From NCBI RefSeq assembly GCF_030272615.1, contig NC_081414.1, positions 909,731,009 to 909,795,008 of the forward strand: DNA of 64,000 nt. Direction: 5' to 3'. Below, piece after piece: positions 1 to 10,846 of this stretch (position 1 is its first letter; the number at the start of each line of letters is the position of its first letter). The stretch is from Cryptomeria japonica. Lineage: Eukaryota; Streptophyta; Pinopsida; Cupressales; Cupressaceae. A program made the position numbers and the translations under genes. The notes under the pieces are model-generated. The model had not been told where the DNA came from and searched no databases. It was given only the letters and a program-made list of their open reading frames with translations.

Positions 1-218
1 AACCAGAGTGTCAAATCAATAATGTAGACCTCCAGAAATATAAGTGTTGACATCAATGACAAAACCAATGCAAAACATGATGAAGTCATCCATAATACCA
101 ACACATATTTCTTAGGTTTGTAGCATTTAGGCATGTCAACATCACTTTTTTCACAACTTCACTTTCTTCTAATTTATTGGTCACTAATACACCTAATTTC
201 ACTCACAATGATATTTAG
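1..218 (-). mobile_element. Copia element A, gag relic (distal part)
   Basis: On the minus strand the sequence directly after the D insertion site continues a Ty1/copia Gag (UBN2-type) reading that begins at 10847-11290: the words read roughly as VSEIR, ISDQ and a Val-Lys-Lys-Val stretch, with stops and shifts. Towards position 1 the coding character is lost and the text resembles copia-type noncoding sequence. The two parts were separated by the D insertion, since both flanks of D carry the target duplication TTTAG. The element is dead and its 3' end lies beyond the left edge. Confidence 0.5.
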
Positions 219-1048
219 TGATGCAGGAGCACTAGTGTAGTTCTTACCGGTTTGAGCAGTTAGCAATTGAATTGTTTGGAGATTGTGGTATTTCTTCATA
301 TTTGAGAGTTTAGCATTGTGGATTTGGATTTATTCCCTTGAGTTTGTGGTCTTTATCATGTTCACGTTTCATGGCATTTGGATTTGATTCCAATGAGATA
401 TCGATCTCGGTATTGGCCCAGTTGATATGTTCTTATTGGTTAGTCTTGCAGTGTGTTGAGCAAAGTTGAATCGGGTTGCAATTGATCTCTGTGACTTGTG
501 GATCATTGATTTATATTTCTTGAGCCCTTTCTGATGTTCTCAGAGGAGTTCCCAGAGGACCACGTGATGTTTTGTGCATTGGAAGATGTTCTTAGTGATT
601 TGAGCCGACATGTTACCATTAGCACATTTCATTATGAATAGGTTGATCTTTGGGCCGACTTGATCAAGTTGTTATTATTTGCGGATGATATAAATAGAAG
701 TTTTGTGAATCATTTGAGATCGAGCGAAGATGTAGAACCGGTCAGATTTGGGTCTAGTAGGACTGAAGCCAGAAGGGCGGAGGTCCAGATTAGGGTTGAA
801 CTGATAGATTGTTTCCAGAGGTCGATTTGATGTGTAGATGATCTGCGGATCCTATATTTGTGTTGTAAGCATTGTTTGTATCCTAGACTATGGTCCAACA
901 TGTGGCATATGTAATTCTTCAAACTATTATAAGAATTGTTCATACTATTAATTGCTTATGTATTTTGTATTGTTACTGGTTGTTCTTTGTGCTTTATCTA
1001 GTGTTGTGTTACTAGTTACTGGTATATCTTTCATGGTGTTTGTGTTAG
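219..1048 (+). repeat. Element D, LTR copy 1 (left part)
   Basis: This is the main part of the first LTR, starting TGATGCAGG. The remaining end of the same LTR lies at 8976-9031, after chromovirus E. It aligns by eye with LTR copies 2 and 3, for example in the stretch describing GATATCAATCCCGGTATTGG-like words and the shared end GGTGTTTGTGTTAG. It is the only copy here with both ends and no large internal deletion; without the insertion it would be about 880 bp. Confidence 0.75.
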
Positions 1049-1862
1049 TGGTGCAGGGCACCTAACACTCCAAGTATGATTTTGTTTAGTTTCCTTTCAA
1101 TTTTGTGAGTTATATTTGTGATGTAATAATAGACCAACCATTTAGGACTTAGCAGAGCCATGGTTGACTTGTCCAAGTTTTGGTTTGAGTCAATTGTGTT
1201 CAGGATGCTGACAACCTGAGGAGTGAGAAGCTTAGGTAGTTCACAGGTGAAGTACTCCAGATGAATGTATTCATGTATTAGGGGTCAATTGTGTTATTTT
1301 TAGGTCTTCTAGGGAGTTTGAGGACCTTCAAGAGTCTTAAAATGCATTAGATTGCAAAGTTGCATCCTGGAGTCAAAAGATGTAAAAGTTGCATTTCTGG
1401 TTGAAGGTGTTGAAAAGTTGGTTGAACCAACTAAAAAAAGAGCATAAATGCCAAAATTCACTTCACTATATGGGTTGGAGGATTGGAAATGCAAGAGAAA
1501 GTTTTTAGATTGTGAAGCAAACTTGTTTTCACCGATTTTTGACAGTTTTTCACTTGTTTTCATTGCTTGTATGGTCCAGTACGGACTAGATGGTGTAAAC
1601 TCATTGCAGTGCATGCGTGTAAATTGCATTTTTCTTCATTAATTTTTATTTGCAGGTTTGATTGTCCTAGTTTGCAGAGATTTCTTCCATTCTTTGCAAC
1701 TAGGTGTAAAACTCTTGCAAGTAGGGTTTAAGAGCAAGAAAATGGCTCTAACCTAAGCATTCTTTGATGGAACCTATTGAAATCATTAAGAATGCTAGGT
1801 TAGGGTATGTACATAGCTTTATGATAGGATTTTTGGTTTTCCAGGTCCTTGAGGAGGAGAAA
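1049..1862 (+). repeat. Chromovirus E 5' LTR, truncated
   Basis: It matches the first half of the 3' LTR (7346-8192) from TGGTGCAGGG to GGTCCTTGAG-AGGAGAAAC. The match then stops abruptly and gag-like coding follows, so the second half of the LTR (about 780 bp, seen at 8193-8975), the primer binding site and the leader have been deleted. The 3' LTR carries a short extra segment near 7686-7730 that is absent here. Confidence 0.8.
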
Positions 1863-1874
1863 CCAAAGAGGTTA

Positions 1875-3760
1875 AGAAGGAGAAGGGGAAGGTTAAGACA
1901 AAATGGGGTGATGAGATTGAAGAAGAAGTGGAAGATGGAGAGGAACTAGTAGCAGTAGCCATGCCTCAAGACCAAAAGCTATTCTTGGATGCAGTCAGAT
2001 CCATGTCCAAAGACAACTTGGATGGATTACCCACCTATGGAAGAAACCTCAATGGAGAAGAGTTGTTAGATTGGATAGAGGCTCTCAATAATCACTTTGA
2101 TTAAAAAGAGGTAGCAGAAGAGAAAAGAGTAAATGTGGCCAAATCAAGATTGAGAGGATCATCATTAGTTTGGTGGAATATGATGGGGTAAAAGTAAAAA
2201 GTTGTGTCACACTTTTATAAAGGAAATGGTCAATGCTAATTCAAATTTTTACAGCAAAATCAATAGAAACTGAAATATATGTTTTGAATTTTTAAATGAT
2301 GTAAACTAATAAAAATTTGTATTCTTTTGTCTATTTTATGTTTGTAATTTTAACAAAATTTCAAAAAATTATTTGAATGTAGTTTTTTATAAAGTAAACA
2401 CTATAATTTAATTGCTGATAAAATGCTGAAATTGAAGTTACACAAGTCACCACACTTTAATTAGTAAATTTAACTTTTTTTTCATCAATTTATTTTGTGT
2501 ATATTGATAACTTGAAACTTTAGTGCATGGATATATTTTTTATAAATATATATTTTCTAATAAATTTGAAAAGTTGTGTGTGGTGAAATATAAATCTTTC
2601 CAATTCCCACCGGCCTTTTTCTTAATTATTTATCCAAATTAGAAAAGAATTATATCATCTTGACATAGATTCCTTTCTCTACTGCACCATATTATTTTCA
2701 AAAAATTTAAATAAATTTTAGTATTTTTCTTTGACAAGATAATCAACCTTATATTTTAGTGTTGATGACCTACTTTCAATAAAAATAAAATATAAAATAT
2801 AAAAAACTAATTAAACTATTAAAAGATATATATTTTGGAAAAATCACTTATAGATCTATAAAAGGGTATTTTTACATTTCAAAAAAAAAAAATGATTTAC
2901 AAGAGTAGGAGTTGTTGAAACATCAAGTTTTTTTTTTTGGTAATTAGACCCAAAGTGGTATAAAATATACTTTTAGTAGACACTTCCAATTGGAAAAGTT
3001 GTGGTCCATATATAACTTAGCTATAATGAATCTATATAGACCATATGTTTAACTAATATTAATTTTTAGTAGAATTACTTAAATTTACTTGTGCTGATAA
3101 GTTAGCCTGAAACGTGACATAGTTTTGTGCTTTTACCCGATGCAAGAAGAAAGGATACAAGAAGGAAAGAAGAAGATAACTTCATGGGAGTGTATGAAGA
3201 TCAGACTTAAGGTACAATTCCTTCCAGGGGATTATGAAGTTCAAATCCATAAGAGACTGCAAAATCTGAAACAAAGGGAGTTAGATGTCAATGCATACAC
3301 TAAAGAATTCTACAAACTCTGTTTGAGGGCTAGGAAGCATGAGAATGAAGTGGAGAAGTTGGCCAAGTACATGAATGGCCTTAGACAGAATATACAAGAT
3401 GAGATAAGTATCTTCACACCAGACATTGTCCATAAGTGTTTTCAGTTGGCCCTAAGGGTAGAAGAGAAGATCAAAAGTAAGAGTGAACAAAATCAGAAGC
3501 ATAGCAGAGGTAAGAATTTCAGAGGTAGAGGAAGCTTTGGTAGAGGGAAGAAATCACCAAGAAATGAAGAGCACCAAGGCCAAGAAGGTAGTGGGGACTC
3601 TTAGAGAGGAGCATTTAGAGGATCCTATCGAGGAAGGAGCAATTTTAGAGGTAGGTTTGGAAACTCAGGAAGAGGAAACACAGTCTTCACCGGTAGGTGT
3701 TATCATTGCAATCAAGTTGGGCATACCATGAGTAAGTTCCTAGGAAAAGCCTCAAGCTCA
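1875..3760 (+). pseudogene. Chromovirus E gag, interrupted
   Basis: This is a capsid/nucleocapsid-type Gag. Before the break it reads through LLDWIEALNNHF and a conserved SSLVWWNM stretch (about 2040-2185). It resumes at 3139 with a Trp-Glu-Cys and FLPGDY region (3180-3230), a typical retrotransposon Gag helix (about 3240-3420), and an Arg/Gly-rich tail. A CCHC zinc knuckle follows at about 3695-3735, but its last Cys codon is now Phe. Dropping element F and one GATG copy keeps the frame open across the junction, which shows that F inserted into a previously continuous gag. Additional stops occur at about 2101 and 3601. Confidence 0.8.
2186..3138. mobile_element. Non-autonomous TIR DNA element F in gag
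   Basis: A 953-bp, strongly AT-rich insertion lies inside chromovirus gag. Its ends are inverted repeats of about 25 bp: GGGTAAAAG at the left with TGTGTCAC inside it, and the reverse complement with TATGTCAC at the right, matching at about 20 of 25 positions. GATG at 2182-2185 and 3139-3142 is the apparent 4-bp target-site duplication. No transposase reading frame is visible. The superfamily is uncertain: GGG-type ends recall PIF/Harbinger, but a non-TWA 4-bp duplication does not fit that group well. Confidence 0.75.
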
Positions 3761-3929
3761 AAAAGCTCATACATGGGGGAAAGAATATCTTAATTGTTGC
3801 AAGAGGAGGACACTCAGAGTGTAACTTCTTCAATCCGCAAGGTAGGGCCAGTGAGAGATGGAGAAAACTTGATGATGAGGAGAAAAATGCTCAAGATACT
3901 CCAAGCTCAAGAGCCACCATAGAGGAAAA

Positions 3930-4490
3930 CTTTGTTTAGGATCACTTGTAGGTCACATGGGAAGATTTGTAAGGTGATTGTAGATTTCGGTTTCACTGAG
4001 AATATTATCTCAGTTGAAATGGTGGACAAACTCAAACTAAAAAGATTACCTCATCTCACTCCTTAAAAGGTATCATGGCTCAACTGGGGTCAACATGTCT
4101 TGGTTGATGAACAAGCATGGGTGGAGTTTGAAATTGGTGAGTATAATGACAGATTATTATGTGACATATTGCCTATGGATGGTTGTCATTTGTTGTTGGG
4201 TCGTCCATGGCAATATGATGTGAGAGCTACTCATTATGGAGAAAAGAACAACTATCTTATCACCAAGAATGGGAAGAAGTACCAAATGGATTCACTACCT
4301 AATCCAAAGGAAGAAAATAAAATAGGCTCAAGTGTGATGCTGATGAGAGGTAAAGACTTTCTCAAAGTGTTAGAGCAAGAAGGTCACCAAGGCCATGCTA
4401 TAGTGTTGAAGCCTAGAGATGAAGCTAAGGCAGATCCAATGAGTGAAGTGCCTCAAGAGGTGCAAGGTCTAATCAAACAATATGCATAAG
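3930..4490 (+). pseudogene. Chromovirus E protease domain
   Basis: This is a retropepsin-like aspartic protease segment of pol. The flap and C-terminal signature CHLLLGRPWQYD is clear at 4180-4220. The active-site triad region at 3980-4010 reads VDFGFTENIIS where family members carry DSGST or similar, so the serines appear to have mutated to Phe (TCC to TTC type change). A TAA in the stretch at about 4063 breaks the frame. The domain sits between gag and reverse transcriptase as expected. Confidence 0.75.
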
Positions 4491-4504
4491 TAATAGGGGA
4501 TGAC

Positions 4505-5420
4505 ATGCCTAATTATTTGCCTCCAATGATAGATGTGAATCATCAAATAGACTTAATACTAGGGGCCAATCTGCCAAACAAAGCTACCTATAAAATGACA
4601 CCTAGTCAAAATGAAGAGATCACTAAACAAGTGCAAGAACTCTTAGACAAAGGGTTCATCAAGAAGAGTTTGAGTCCATGTGTTATTCCTAATGTGTTAG
4701 TGCCTAAAAAGGGATGCAAATGGATAATGTGCATGGACTCCACAACAATCAATAAGATTACTATAAGGTACCGGTTTCCCATGCCAAGGATTGAGGACCT
4801 ATTGGACAATCTAGGAGGTGCAAACTACTTCACAAAGGTGGACTTGAACTCTGGTTATCATCATATCATAATAAGACCTGGAGATGAATGGACATCAACC
4901 TTTAGAACCAATGTAGGCCTATATGAGTGGTTGGTGATTCCATTTGGCCTCACCAATGCACCTAGTACCTTCTAAAGGCTCATGAATGAAGTCTTAGTTG
5001 AGTTTACTGGTAGATTTGTTATTGTGTATCTTGATGACATTTTTATTTTTAGTAGGTCCAAGGAGGAACACCTCAAGCATATGGAGATGGTCTTGAAGAA
5101 GTTTAAGGAGGCTCAACTCAAGATTAACCTTGAAAAATGTGAGTTTTTGAAAATAGAGCTTGTATACCTTGGTTTTGTTATTTATCATGGATGTTTAAAA
5201 ATGGATCCAAGTAAGGTAGAAGCAATACTTAATTGGCCTATCCCTAGAGGCTTAAGTGAAGTTAGAATCTTTCATGGAATGGCATCTTTTTATAGGAAGT
5301 TTGTGAGAAACTTTAGCCATTTTTGTTCTCTTATTCTCAATACCATTAAAGGATGGATTAAGTGTCACTTTAAGTGGACAGAGGAAGCCAATAAGGGGTT
5401 TGAGATATTTAATACCAAGA
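4505..5420 (+). pseudogene. Chromovirus E reverse transcriptase
   Basis: This is a Ty3/gypsy reverse transcriptase. Visible motifs in order are a basic KKGFIKKSLSPCVIPNVLVPKK region, CMDSTTINKIT, FTKVDLNSGYHHI (finger/palm Asp), PFGLTNAPSTF, and the catalytic YLDDIF at about 5030. One TAA at 4975 replaces the Gln codon after APSTF. The rest of the thumb and connection (5100-5420) is readable in one frame, including LGFVI and the GMASFYRKFVRNFS motif. Confidence 0.9.
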
Positions 5421-5827
5421 TAACAAAGCTGCCAGCCCTTAGATTTCCTGATTTCAATCAGTTGTTTATAGTAGAATGTGATGCAAACCAAAGGGCAATA
5501 GGGGCAGTTTTAAGCCAAGAGGGTCATCCTATAGCTTTCTTCTCTGAAAAGTTAAATGAAGGTAAGAAAAGGTACTCCACATATGACTTAGAGTTGTATG
5601 CAATGGTTTAAGCATTGAAAAAGTGGTGTCATTACTTGCTACCCAAAGAATTTGTAGTCTTCACTAACAACCATGCCCTTGGTTTCCTCAATGGGCAAGA
5701 GAAGTTGAACCAAAGACACCTAAAGTGGGTCGAGTACTTACAATCCTATACATTCACTATGAAACACAAGAAAGGGACAACTGACAAGGTAGTTGATGCA
5801 CTAAGTAGGAGAGTCATGACTATGTAG
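5421..5827 (+). pseudogene. Chromovirus E RNase H
   Basis: The LTR-retrotransposon RNase H follows the reverse transcriptase. It shows VECDANQRAIGAVLSQ (first catalytic Asp), FFSEKLN, RYSTYDLELYAMV (catalytic Glu), and a final DALSRR. A stop at 5609 (TAA) breaks the frame after AMV, and the segment resumes in frame. In the TDHxxL-type motif, Asp has become Asn (TNNHALGFL), which would weaken activity in any case. Confidence 0.85.
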
Positions 5828-5836
5828 GAGATACAA

Positions 5837-7012
5837 TTGCAAAGTGTGGGTTTGAGTGAGTTAAAAGATCTCTACAAGGATGATAAGGATTTTGTAGAGA
5901 TATACAATGTTTGTTCTGATTTTTCTAACACCTCACATGTCTCTTATTCAAAATACATGATACAGGAGGGTTTGTTGTTCAAAGGTCATCTTCTTTGCAT
6001 ACCTCAATGTTCTATGAGGCAAAATATTATCCAAGAGAAGCATCAAGGAGGTCTAGGGGGTCATTTTAGCATTGATAAGACTTTGGAGCAGGTTGGTAGG
6101 TTTTATTATTGACCCAAGTTGCAATCAGAAGTGAGAAGGTTTGTAGAGAAATGTATCATATTCCAAAGAGAAAAAGGAACATCAAGTAATGCAGGTCTAT
6201 ATCAACCCTTGGTCATACCTCAGAGGCCTTGGGAATGTTTGAGCATGGATTTTGTGTTAGGCTTGCCTAGGACCCCAAGAGGATTTGATAGTGGGTATGT
6301 GGTGGTAGATAAGTTCAGAAAAATGGAAAATTTCATACCTTGCAAGAGCACCAATGATGCCACCTATATAGCAGGCCTCTTCTTCAAGGAGGTAGTTAGA
6401 ATTCATGGTCTTCCAATAAGCATTGTTAGTGATGGAGATGTGAAGTTTTTGAGCCACTTTTGGAGGACACTTTGGAGGAAGTTGGGCACCAAGTTATCTT
6501 TTTCATCTACCTATCATCCTCAATCAGATGGTCAGACAGAGGAAGTCAACCGGTCATTGGGTAACTTACTGAGATGTCTTACAAAACAACATGGGCAGAC
6601 TTGGGATCTAGTACTTAGACAGGCAGAATATGCATATAATGACTCAGTAAACCATAGCACAGGTAAAATTCCTTTTGAGATAGTGTATGGATTCCATCCT
6701 AGGGGCATATTAGAGCTTAGAGATCTTAGTTTAATGGCACCTAAGAGTGCACAAGGGGAGAGCTTTGCAGAAGGTATTAAAGAAGTGCATGATAAGGTAA
6801 GACAGTCCTTACTACAAAAATCCGAGCAATATAAGGTCCAAGCTGATACAACAAGGAGAAATGTACAATTTAAAGTGGGAGACTTAGTGTTAGCATACCT
6901 TAGGAAGGAGAGACTTCCAAAAGGGCATCCTATCAAGCTCATGATGAAGAAAATTGGACCTCTCAAGGTGGTGCACAAGTATGGACAGAATGCATATGAA
7001 GTTTAACTTCCT
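5837..7012 (+). pseudogene. Chromovirus E integrase
   Basis: The zinc-binding HHCC domain is at 6030-6170 (His residues in KHQGGLGGHF; the second Cys of CIIF is lost). The catalytic core has Asp in MDFVLGLPRT (6245), Asp in VSDGD (6425-6440), and Glu in DGQTEEVNRSLGN (6530-6560). The C-terminal part contains a GPLKVV segment that corresponds to the GPY/F module. A TGA at about 6110 and a TAA at 7003 interrupt the reading frame. All three DDE acids are still present. Confidence 0.85.
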
Positions 7013-7139
7013 CCTACCTTGGGGATATCTCCTATTTTCAATGTATGTAATCTCTATCCATAAAAGGGAGAGTCACCAAAAAATCAGATGTACATGCCAT
7101 CACCGGTTCATGAAGATTAGATAAAGGATTTGCCACCTA

Positions 7140-7324
7140 GTCAACCAGTTAAGTTGGAGAGTATCTTGGATACCAAGATAGTAAAGAAGGCAAGGAAATG
7201 ATTCTACAAGAACTATCTTGTCAAGTGGGAAGGGTTACTTGATTCAGATGCCATGTGGATGTCAGAGGCAGATATACTTGAGCATGGAGAGCAGATTGCA
7301 AACCTTTTAACTCAAGGGACTTGA
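7140..7324 (+). pseudogene. Chromovirus E chromodomain
   Basis: Downstream of integrase, one frame reads SILDTKIVKKARK, then FYKNYLVKWEGL and MWMSEADIL, ending at TGA 7322. This is the folded pattern of a chromodomain (YLVKWEG followed by a Trp and the ADIL-type helix). In family members it targets integration to marked chromatin. It has one internal TGA (about 7201) and the usual acidic residue after the last Trp is Met here. This domain classes the element as a chromovirus. Confidence 0.8.
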
Positions 7325-7345
7325 GTTCTTTGTCCCAGGGGAGTA

Positions 7346-8975
7346 TGGTGCAGGGCACCTAATAATCCAAGTATGAATTTTTTTCATTTCCTTTCAAGTT
7401 TGTAAGTTATCTTTGTGATGTAATAATGGACCAACCATTTAGGACTCAGTAGAGCCATGGTTGAGTTGTCCAAGTTTTGGTTTGAGTCAATTGTGTTAAG
7501 GATGATGATAGCCTGAGAAGTGAGATGCTTAGGTAGTTCACAGGTGAAGTACTCTAGATGAAGTATTCATATATTAGGGGTCAATTGTGTTGTTTTTATA
7601 TCTTCTAGGGAGTTTGAGGACCTTCAAGAGTCTTAAAATGCATTAGACTGCAAAGTTGCATCCTGGAGTCAAAAGATGTAAAAGTTGTTGAGCAACATTT
7701 TGCAATTTCTTTCAAAAGTTACATTTTTGGTTGAAGGCATTGAAAAGTTGGTTGAACCAACTAAAACAAGAGCATAAAATCTAAAATTCACTTCATTGTA
7801 TGGGTTGGAGGATTGGAAATGCAAGAGCAAGCTTTTGGATTGTGAAGCAAACTTGTTTTCACTGGTTTTTGACAGTTTTTCACTTGTTTTCATTGCTTGT
7901 ACGGTCCAGTACGGACTAGATGGTGTAAAATAATTGTAGTGAATGAGTGTCCATTGCATTTGTCTACATTAATTTTTATTTTCAGGTTTGATTTTCCTAG
8001 GTTGCAGAGATTTCTTCCATTCTTTGCAACTAGGTGTAAAACCCTTGCAAGCAGGGTTTAGAACAAGAAAATGGCTCTAACCTAAGCATTATTTGATGGC
8101 ACCTATTGAAATAATTAAGAATGCTAGGTTAGGGTCTATACATAGATTTAGGATAGGATTTGTGGTTTTGCAGGTCCTTGAGAAGGAGAAACAATGAAGC
8201 CCTAGGTTCACCGCTGGGAGTAGGTGAGTTAGGACAGCAAGAAAAGTGAGATTTATGAGCACCTGGGGATTGATGCAGGACCAAATGACACATGAATGAA
8301 AAGTAATATGAGTTCCCTTGAAGAATCCTATGTTTTTTGGAGTAGGAGTTTTGACTAGTGAAAATTTTCAGACCCATCTCGCCAAGTCACTCGGTGAGGC
8401 CTAAACCCTCCAAAATAGTGCAACATTTGAAACCCCACTTGTACGGATAACCCAGATGCACTTTTTCAGTATTGTCTATAACTTCCAAAAGGGCACTCAA
8501 ATCCATGATCTCTTTCTAGCCTTGCTTGGGAATTTTACAAACTAAGACCCTAAAACCGCCAAGGGAGGCCTAATGCAATTAGGCCTATTTTGAGCCCGGT
8601 AGAGACCTAGAAAGGCTAGGAAGGAAAACCAATGGCATTGGTGATCCTAAAGCCTCAAAATAGTTCAAAGACACCTTCTAGATACATTGGGAGCCCATTG
8701 GAAGTGGTTGTGTGTTGAGATCCTTGCAGGAGTGGTTGGAGCCCTGGAGTGGTGTGTGTGTGTGTGATTGAGGTGGCAACCTCAAGAGGTGGAGTTGATT
8801 GTCCAAATACCATTGGCTATACCTAGGAGGAAATCCAAAGAGGTTCAAACCTTGGAGGTCTCATTAGCATAACCCCTACTAAGTGTCATTGTGTGGACTT
8901 GAGTAGTTGAAGGATTGCATAGGACAAGTCACTCAAGAAGGTGTATAGAACCAAGCTCCAAGACTCTTTGCATCA
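7346..8975 (+). repeat. Chromovirus E 3' LTR, full length
   Basis: It starts TGGTGCAGGG directly after a purine-rich tract (7334-7345, CCCAGGGGAGTA) and ends GCATCA immediately before the GTTAG duplication. This gives 1,630 bp. Only its first half is represented in the 5' LTR. A short (TG)n run lies near 8750-8768. No gene is seen in it. Confidence 0.75.
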
Positions 8976-9031
8976 GTTAGGCTTGAAGGATAGGATTCAC
9001 TTCATTGGATCTCCCTACCTTGATTGTACCA

Positions 9032-9385
9032 AATGGTATCAGAGTTGGTTTGTGAACCTGTTGTTGGAGGAAGACCTGGTTATGTACCGGTTGGTTGGAG
9101 AGGAAGTTGAGGCAACTTGTGGACTTGTTCAGATCATTGAACGTGAGGCAAAGAAAGGTTTGTAGGTAGACCGTCGATCCTAGATCTTGAGGCAATTAGT
9201 GGGTGGAGACTTGAATAGATCGCCAATTGAGGCAGGCTAAAGAGCGGATTGGTAGATCACCGAGGAGAGGCAACCGAAAGCTATAGTCAGATCGTCGAAC
9301 TTCTAAGGCAGTTGAAAGTACTTACTGACATATCACCAAACCTGATCAATTGATGGGACTCCCTTTTCAATTAACCCCGAGAGTT
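9032..9385 (+). other. Element D internal segment 1
   Basis: Only 354 bp separate the first and second LTRs. It is alignable with 9781-10103. A short open stretch common to both copies (LLLEED, LVGEEVEA, GLVQIIER) is visible near the primer site, but it ends within about 60 codons and resembles no Gag I know. I treat it as noncoding. Confidence 0.6.
9034..9044 (+). promoter_or_regulatory. Primer binding site of element D, first copy
   Basis: TGGTATCAGAG lies two bases after the LTR end at 9031 and is complementary to the 3' end of initiator methionine tRNA. A second, slightly changed copy (TGGTATGAGAGC) lies at 9783 after LTR copy 2. Two primer sites in one insertion show that the internal region is duplicated. 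Confidence 0.8.
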
Positions 9386-9780
9386 TGACGTAGGAGCACT
9401 GGTGTAGTTCTTACTGTTTTGAGTAGTTAGCAATGGAATTGCTTGGAGATCGTGGCATTTCTTCATATTTGACAGTTTAGCATTATGGATTTGGATTTAT
9501 TCCCTTGAGTTTGTGGTCTTTATCATGTTCGAGTTTCATGGCATTTGGATTTGATTCCGGTGAGATATCAATCCCGGTATTGGCCCAGTTGATATGTTCT
9601 TACCGGTTAGTCTTGCAATGTGTTGAGCGAAGTTGAAGTTGTATTTTGTGTTGTTACCGGTTGTTCTTTCTGCTTTATATAGTGTTGTGTTACCAGTTAC
9701 CGATATATCTTGCATGGTGTTTGTGTTAAGCTGCAAGGATGGGATGTCCTTCATTAGATCTCCCTACCTAGCCTGTATCA
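9386..9780 (+). repeat. Element D, LTR copy 2, internally deleted
   Basis: It starts TGACGTAGGAGC and ends CCTGTATCA before a primer site. Compared with copy 1 it lacks roughly 490 bp: the GAGCGAAGTTGAAG region is joined directly to the segment near TTGTGTTGTTACCGG. It shares the end sequence of copies 1 and 3. Confidence 0.7.
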
Positions 9781-10103
9781 AATGGTATGAGAGCTGGTTT
9801 GTGAACTTGTTGTTGGAGGAAGACCCGGTTATGCACTATTTGGTTGGAGAGGAAGTTGAGGCAAATTGTGGACTTGTTCAGATCATTGAACGTGACGCAG
9901 ATCAAGGTTTGCAGGTAGACCGCTGATCCTAGAGATTGAACTTGAAGCATTTAGTGGGTGGAGACTTGAACAGATCACCGATTGAGGTAGGCTGTAGAGT
10001 GGACTAGTAGATCGCCAAGGAGAGACAACCGAAATTTGTAGTCAGATCACCAAACCCTTACAACAGTTGCAAGTACCTACTGATAGATCTTGAAACTGGA
10101 TTT

Positions 10104-10841
10104 GATTCTGGTGAGATATCAATCCCGGTATTGGCCCAGTTGATATGTTCTTACCGGTTAGTCTTGCAGTGTGTTGAGCGAAGTTGAATTGGGTTGTGGT
10201 TGATCTCTGTGACTTGTGGATCATTGATTTATGTTTCTTGAGCCTTTTCCTATGTTCCCAGAGGACCACGTGATGTTTTGTGCATTGGAAGATGTTCTTA
10301 GTGATTTGAGCCGACATGTTACAGTTAGCACGTTTCATTATGAACCAATTGGTCTTTGGGCCGACTTGATCAAGTTGTTATTATTTGTAGACGGTATAAA
10401 TAGAAGTTTTGTGAATCATTTGAGAAGACAAAAGACAGAAGATAGAAGACAAAAGTTCAAGATCTATTGAATATGTAGAACTGACGAGATTCTGGTCTGA
10501 TAGGACTGAAGCCGGAAGGGTGGAGGTCCGAATTAGGGTTGAACTGACAGACCATTTTCGGAGGCCAATTTGATGTGTAGATGATTTGCAGATCTTATAT
10601 ATGTGTTGTAAGCATTGTTTGTATCCTGGACTGCGATCCAGCATGTGGCATATGTAATTCTTCAAACTGTTATAAGAATTGTTCATACTGTTTACCGATT
10701 ATGTATTTTTTGTTGTTATCAGCTGTTCTTTCTACTTTATCTAGTGTTGTGTTACCAGTTATGGTATATCTTGCATGGTGTTTGTGTTAGGCTGTAAGGA
10801 TGGGATGTCCTTCATTGGATATCCCTACCTTGACTGCATCA
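10104..10841 (+). repeat. Element D, LTR copy 3, 5'-truncated
   Basis: It begins in the middle of the LTR (TTTGATTCTGGTGAG) directly after internal segment 2 and ends TGCATCA, followed by TTTAG. The first part of the LTR and the last part of internal segment 2 are missing, so a deletion removed the junction. It also holds a purine-rich extra stretch at about 10425-10470 that is absent from copy 1. Confidence 0.7.
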
Positions 10842-10846
10842 TTTAG

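Larger units (their letters stand above)
1049..8975 (+). mobile_element. Ty3/gypsy chromovirus E
   Basis: The element runs from TGGTGCAGGG to GCATCA and is bounded by GTTAG at 1044-1048 and 8976-8980. Removing it restores the first LTR of element D. Gene order on plus is gag, protease, reverse transcriptase, RNase H, integrase, chromodomain, which is diagnostic of chromoviruses. Many in-frame stops, a lost protease active-site serine, an inserted DNA element in gag and a 5' end lacking the second half of the LTR plus the primer site make it non-functional. The two LTRs differ at about 10 of 150 bases in the part I aligned (about 1450-1600 against 7785-7930), so it is old. Confidence 0.85.
219..10841 (+). 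mobile_element. Composite LTR element D (LTR-int-LTR-int-LTR), non-autonomous
   Basis: Three related LTR copies (219-1048 plus 8976-9031; 9386-9780; 10104-10841) alternate with two short internal segments (9032-9385; 9781-10103). The outer ends start TGATGCAGG and end GCATCA, and they are flanked by TTTAG at 214-218 and 10842-10846, so the whole block behaves as one insertion. Each internal segment begins with an initiator-Met-type primer site two bases after the LTR end. No gag or pol is seen, so the element would depend on others for movement. The tandem arrangement probably arose by unequal recombination between copies (inference). Chromovirus E is inserted in the first LTR. Confidence 0.75.

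Noticed and set aside
1863..1873. CCAAAGAGGTT at the 5' LTR breakpoint also occurs in the 3' LTR at 8835-8845
   Set aside because: Sequence beyond the 11 bases does not match in either direction as a simple microhomology deletion inside the LTR would require, so this is probably chance.
8193..8975. Possible separate insertion after the chromovirus 3' LTR
   Set aside because: The segment ends in CATCA exactly at a GTTAG duplication matching the one at 1044-1048, so it is better read as the second half of a full-length LTR.
9633..9926. 97-codon plus-strand frame in element D
   Set aside because: It runs across the LTR/internal boundary and its counterpart in the other copy is not open over the same span.
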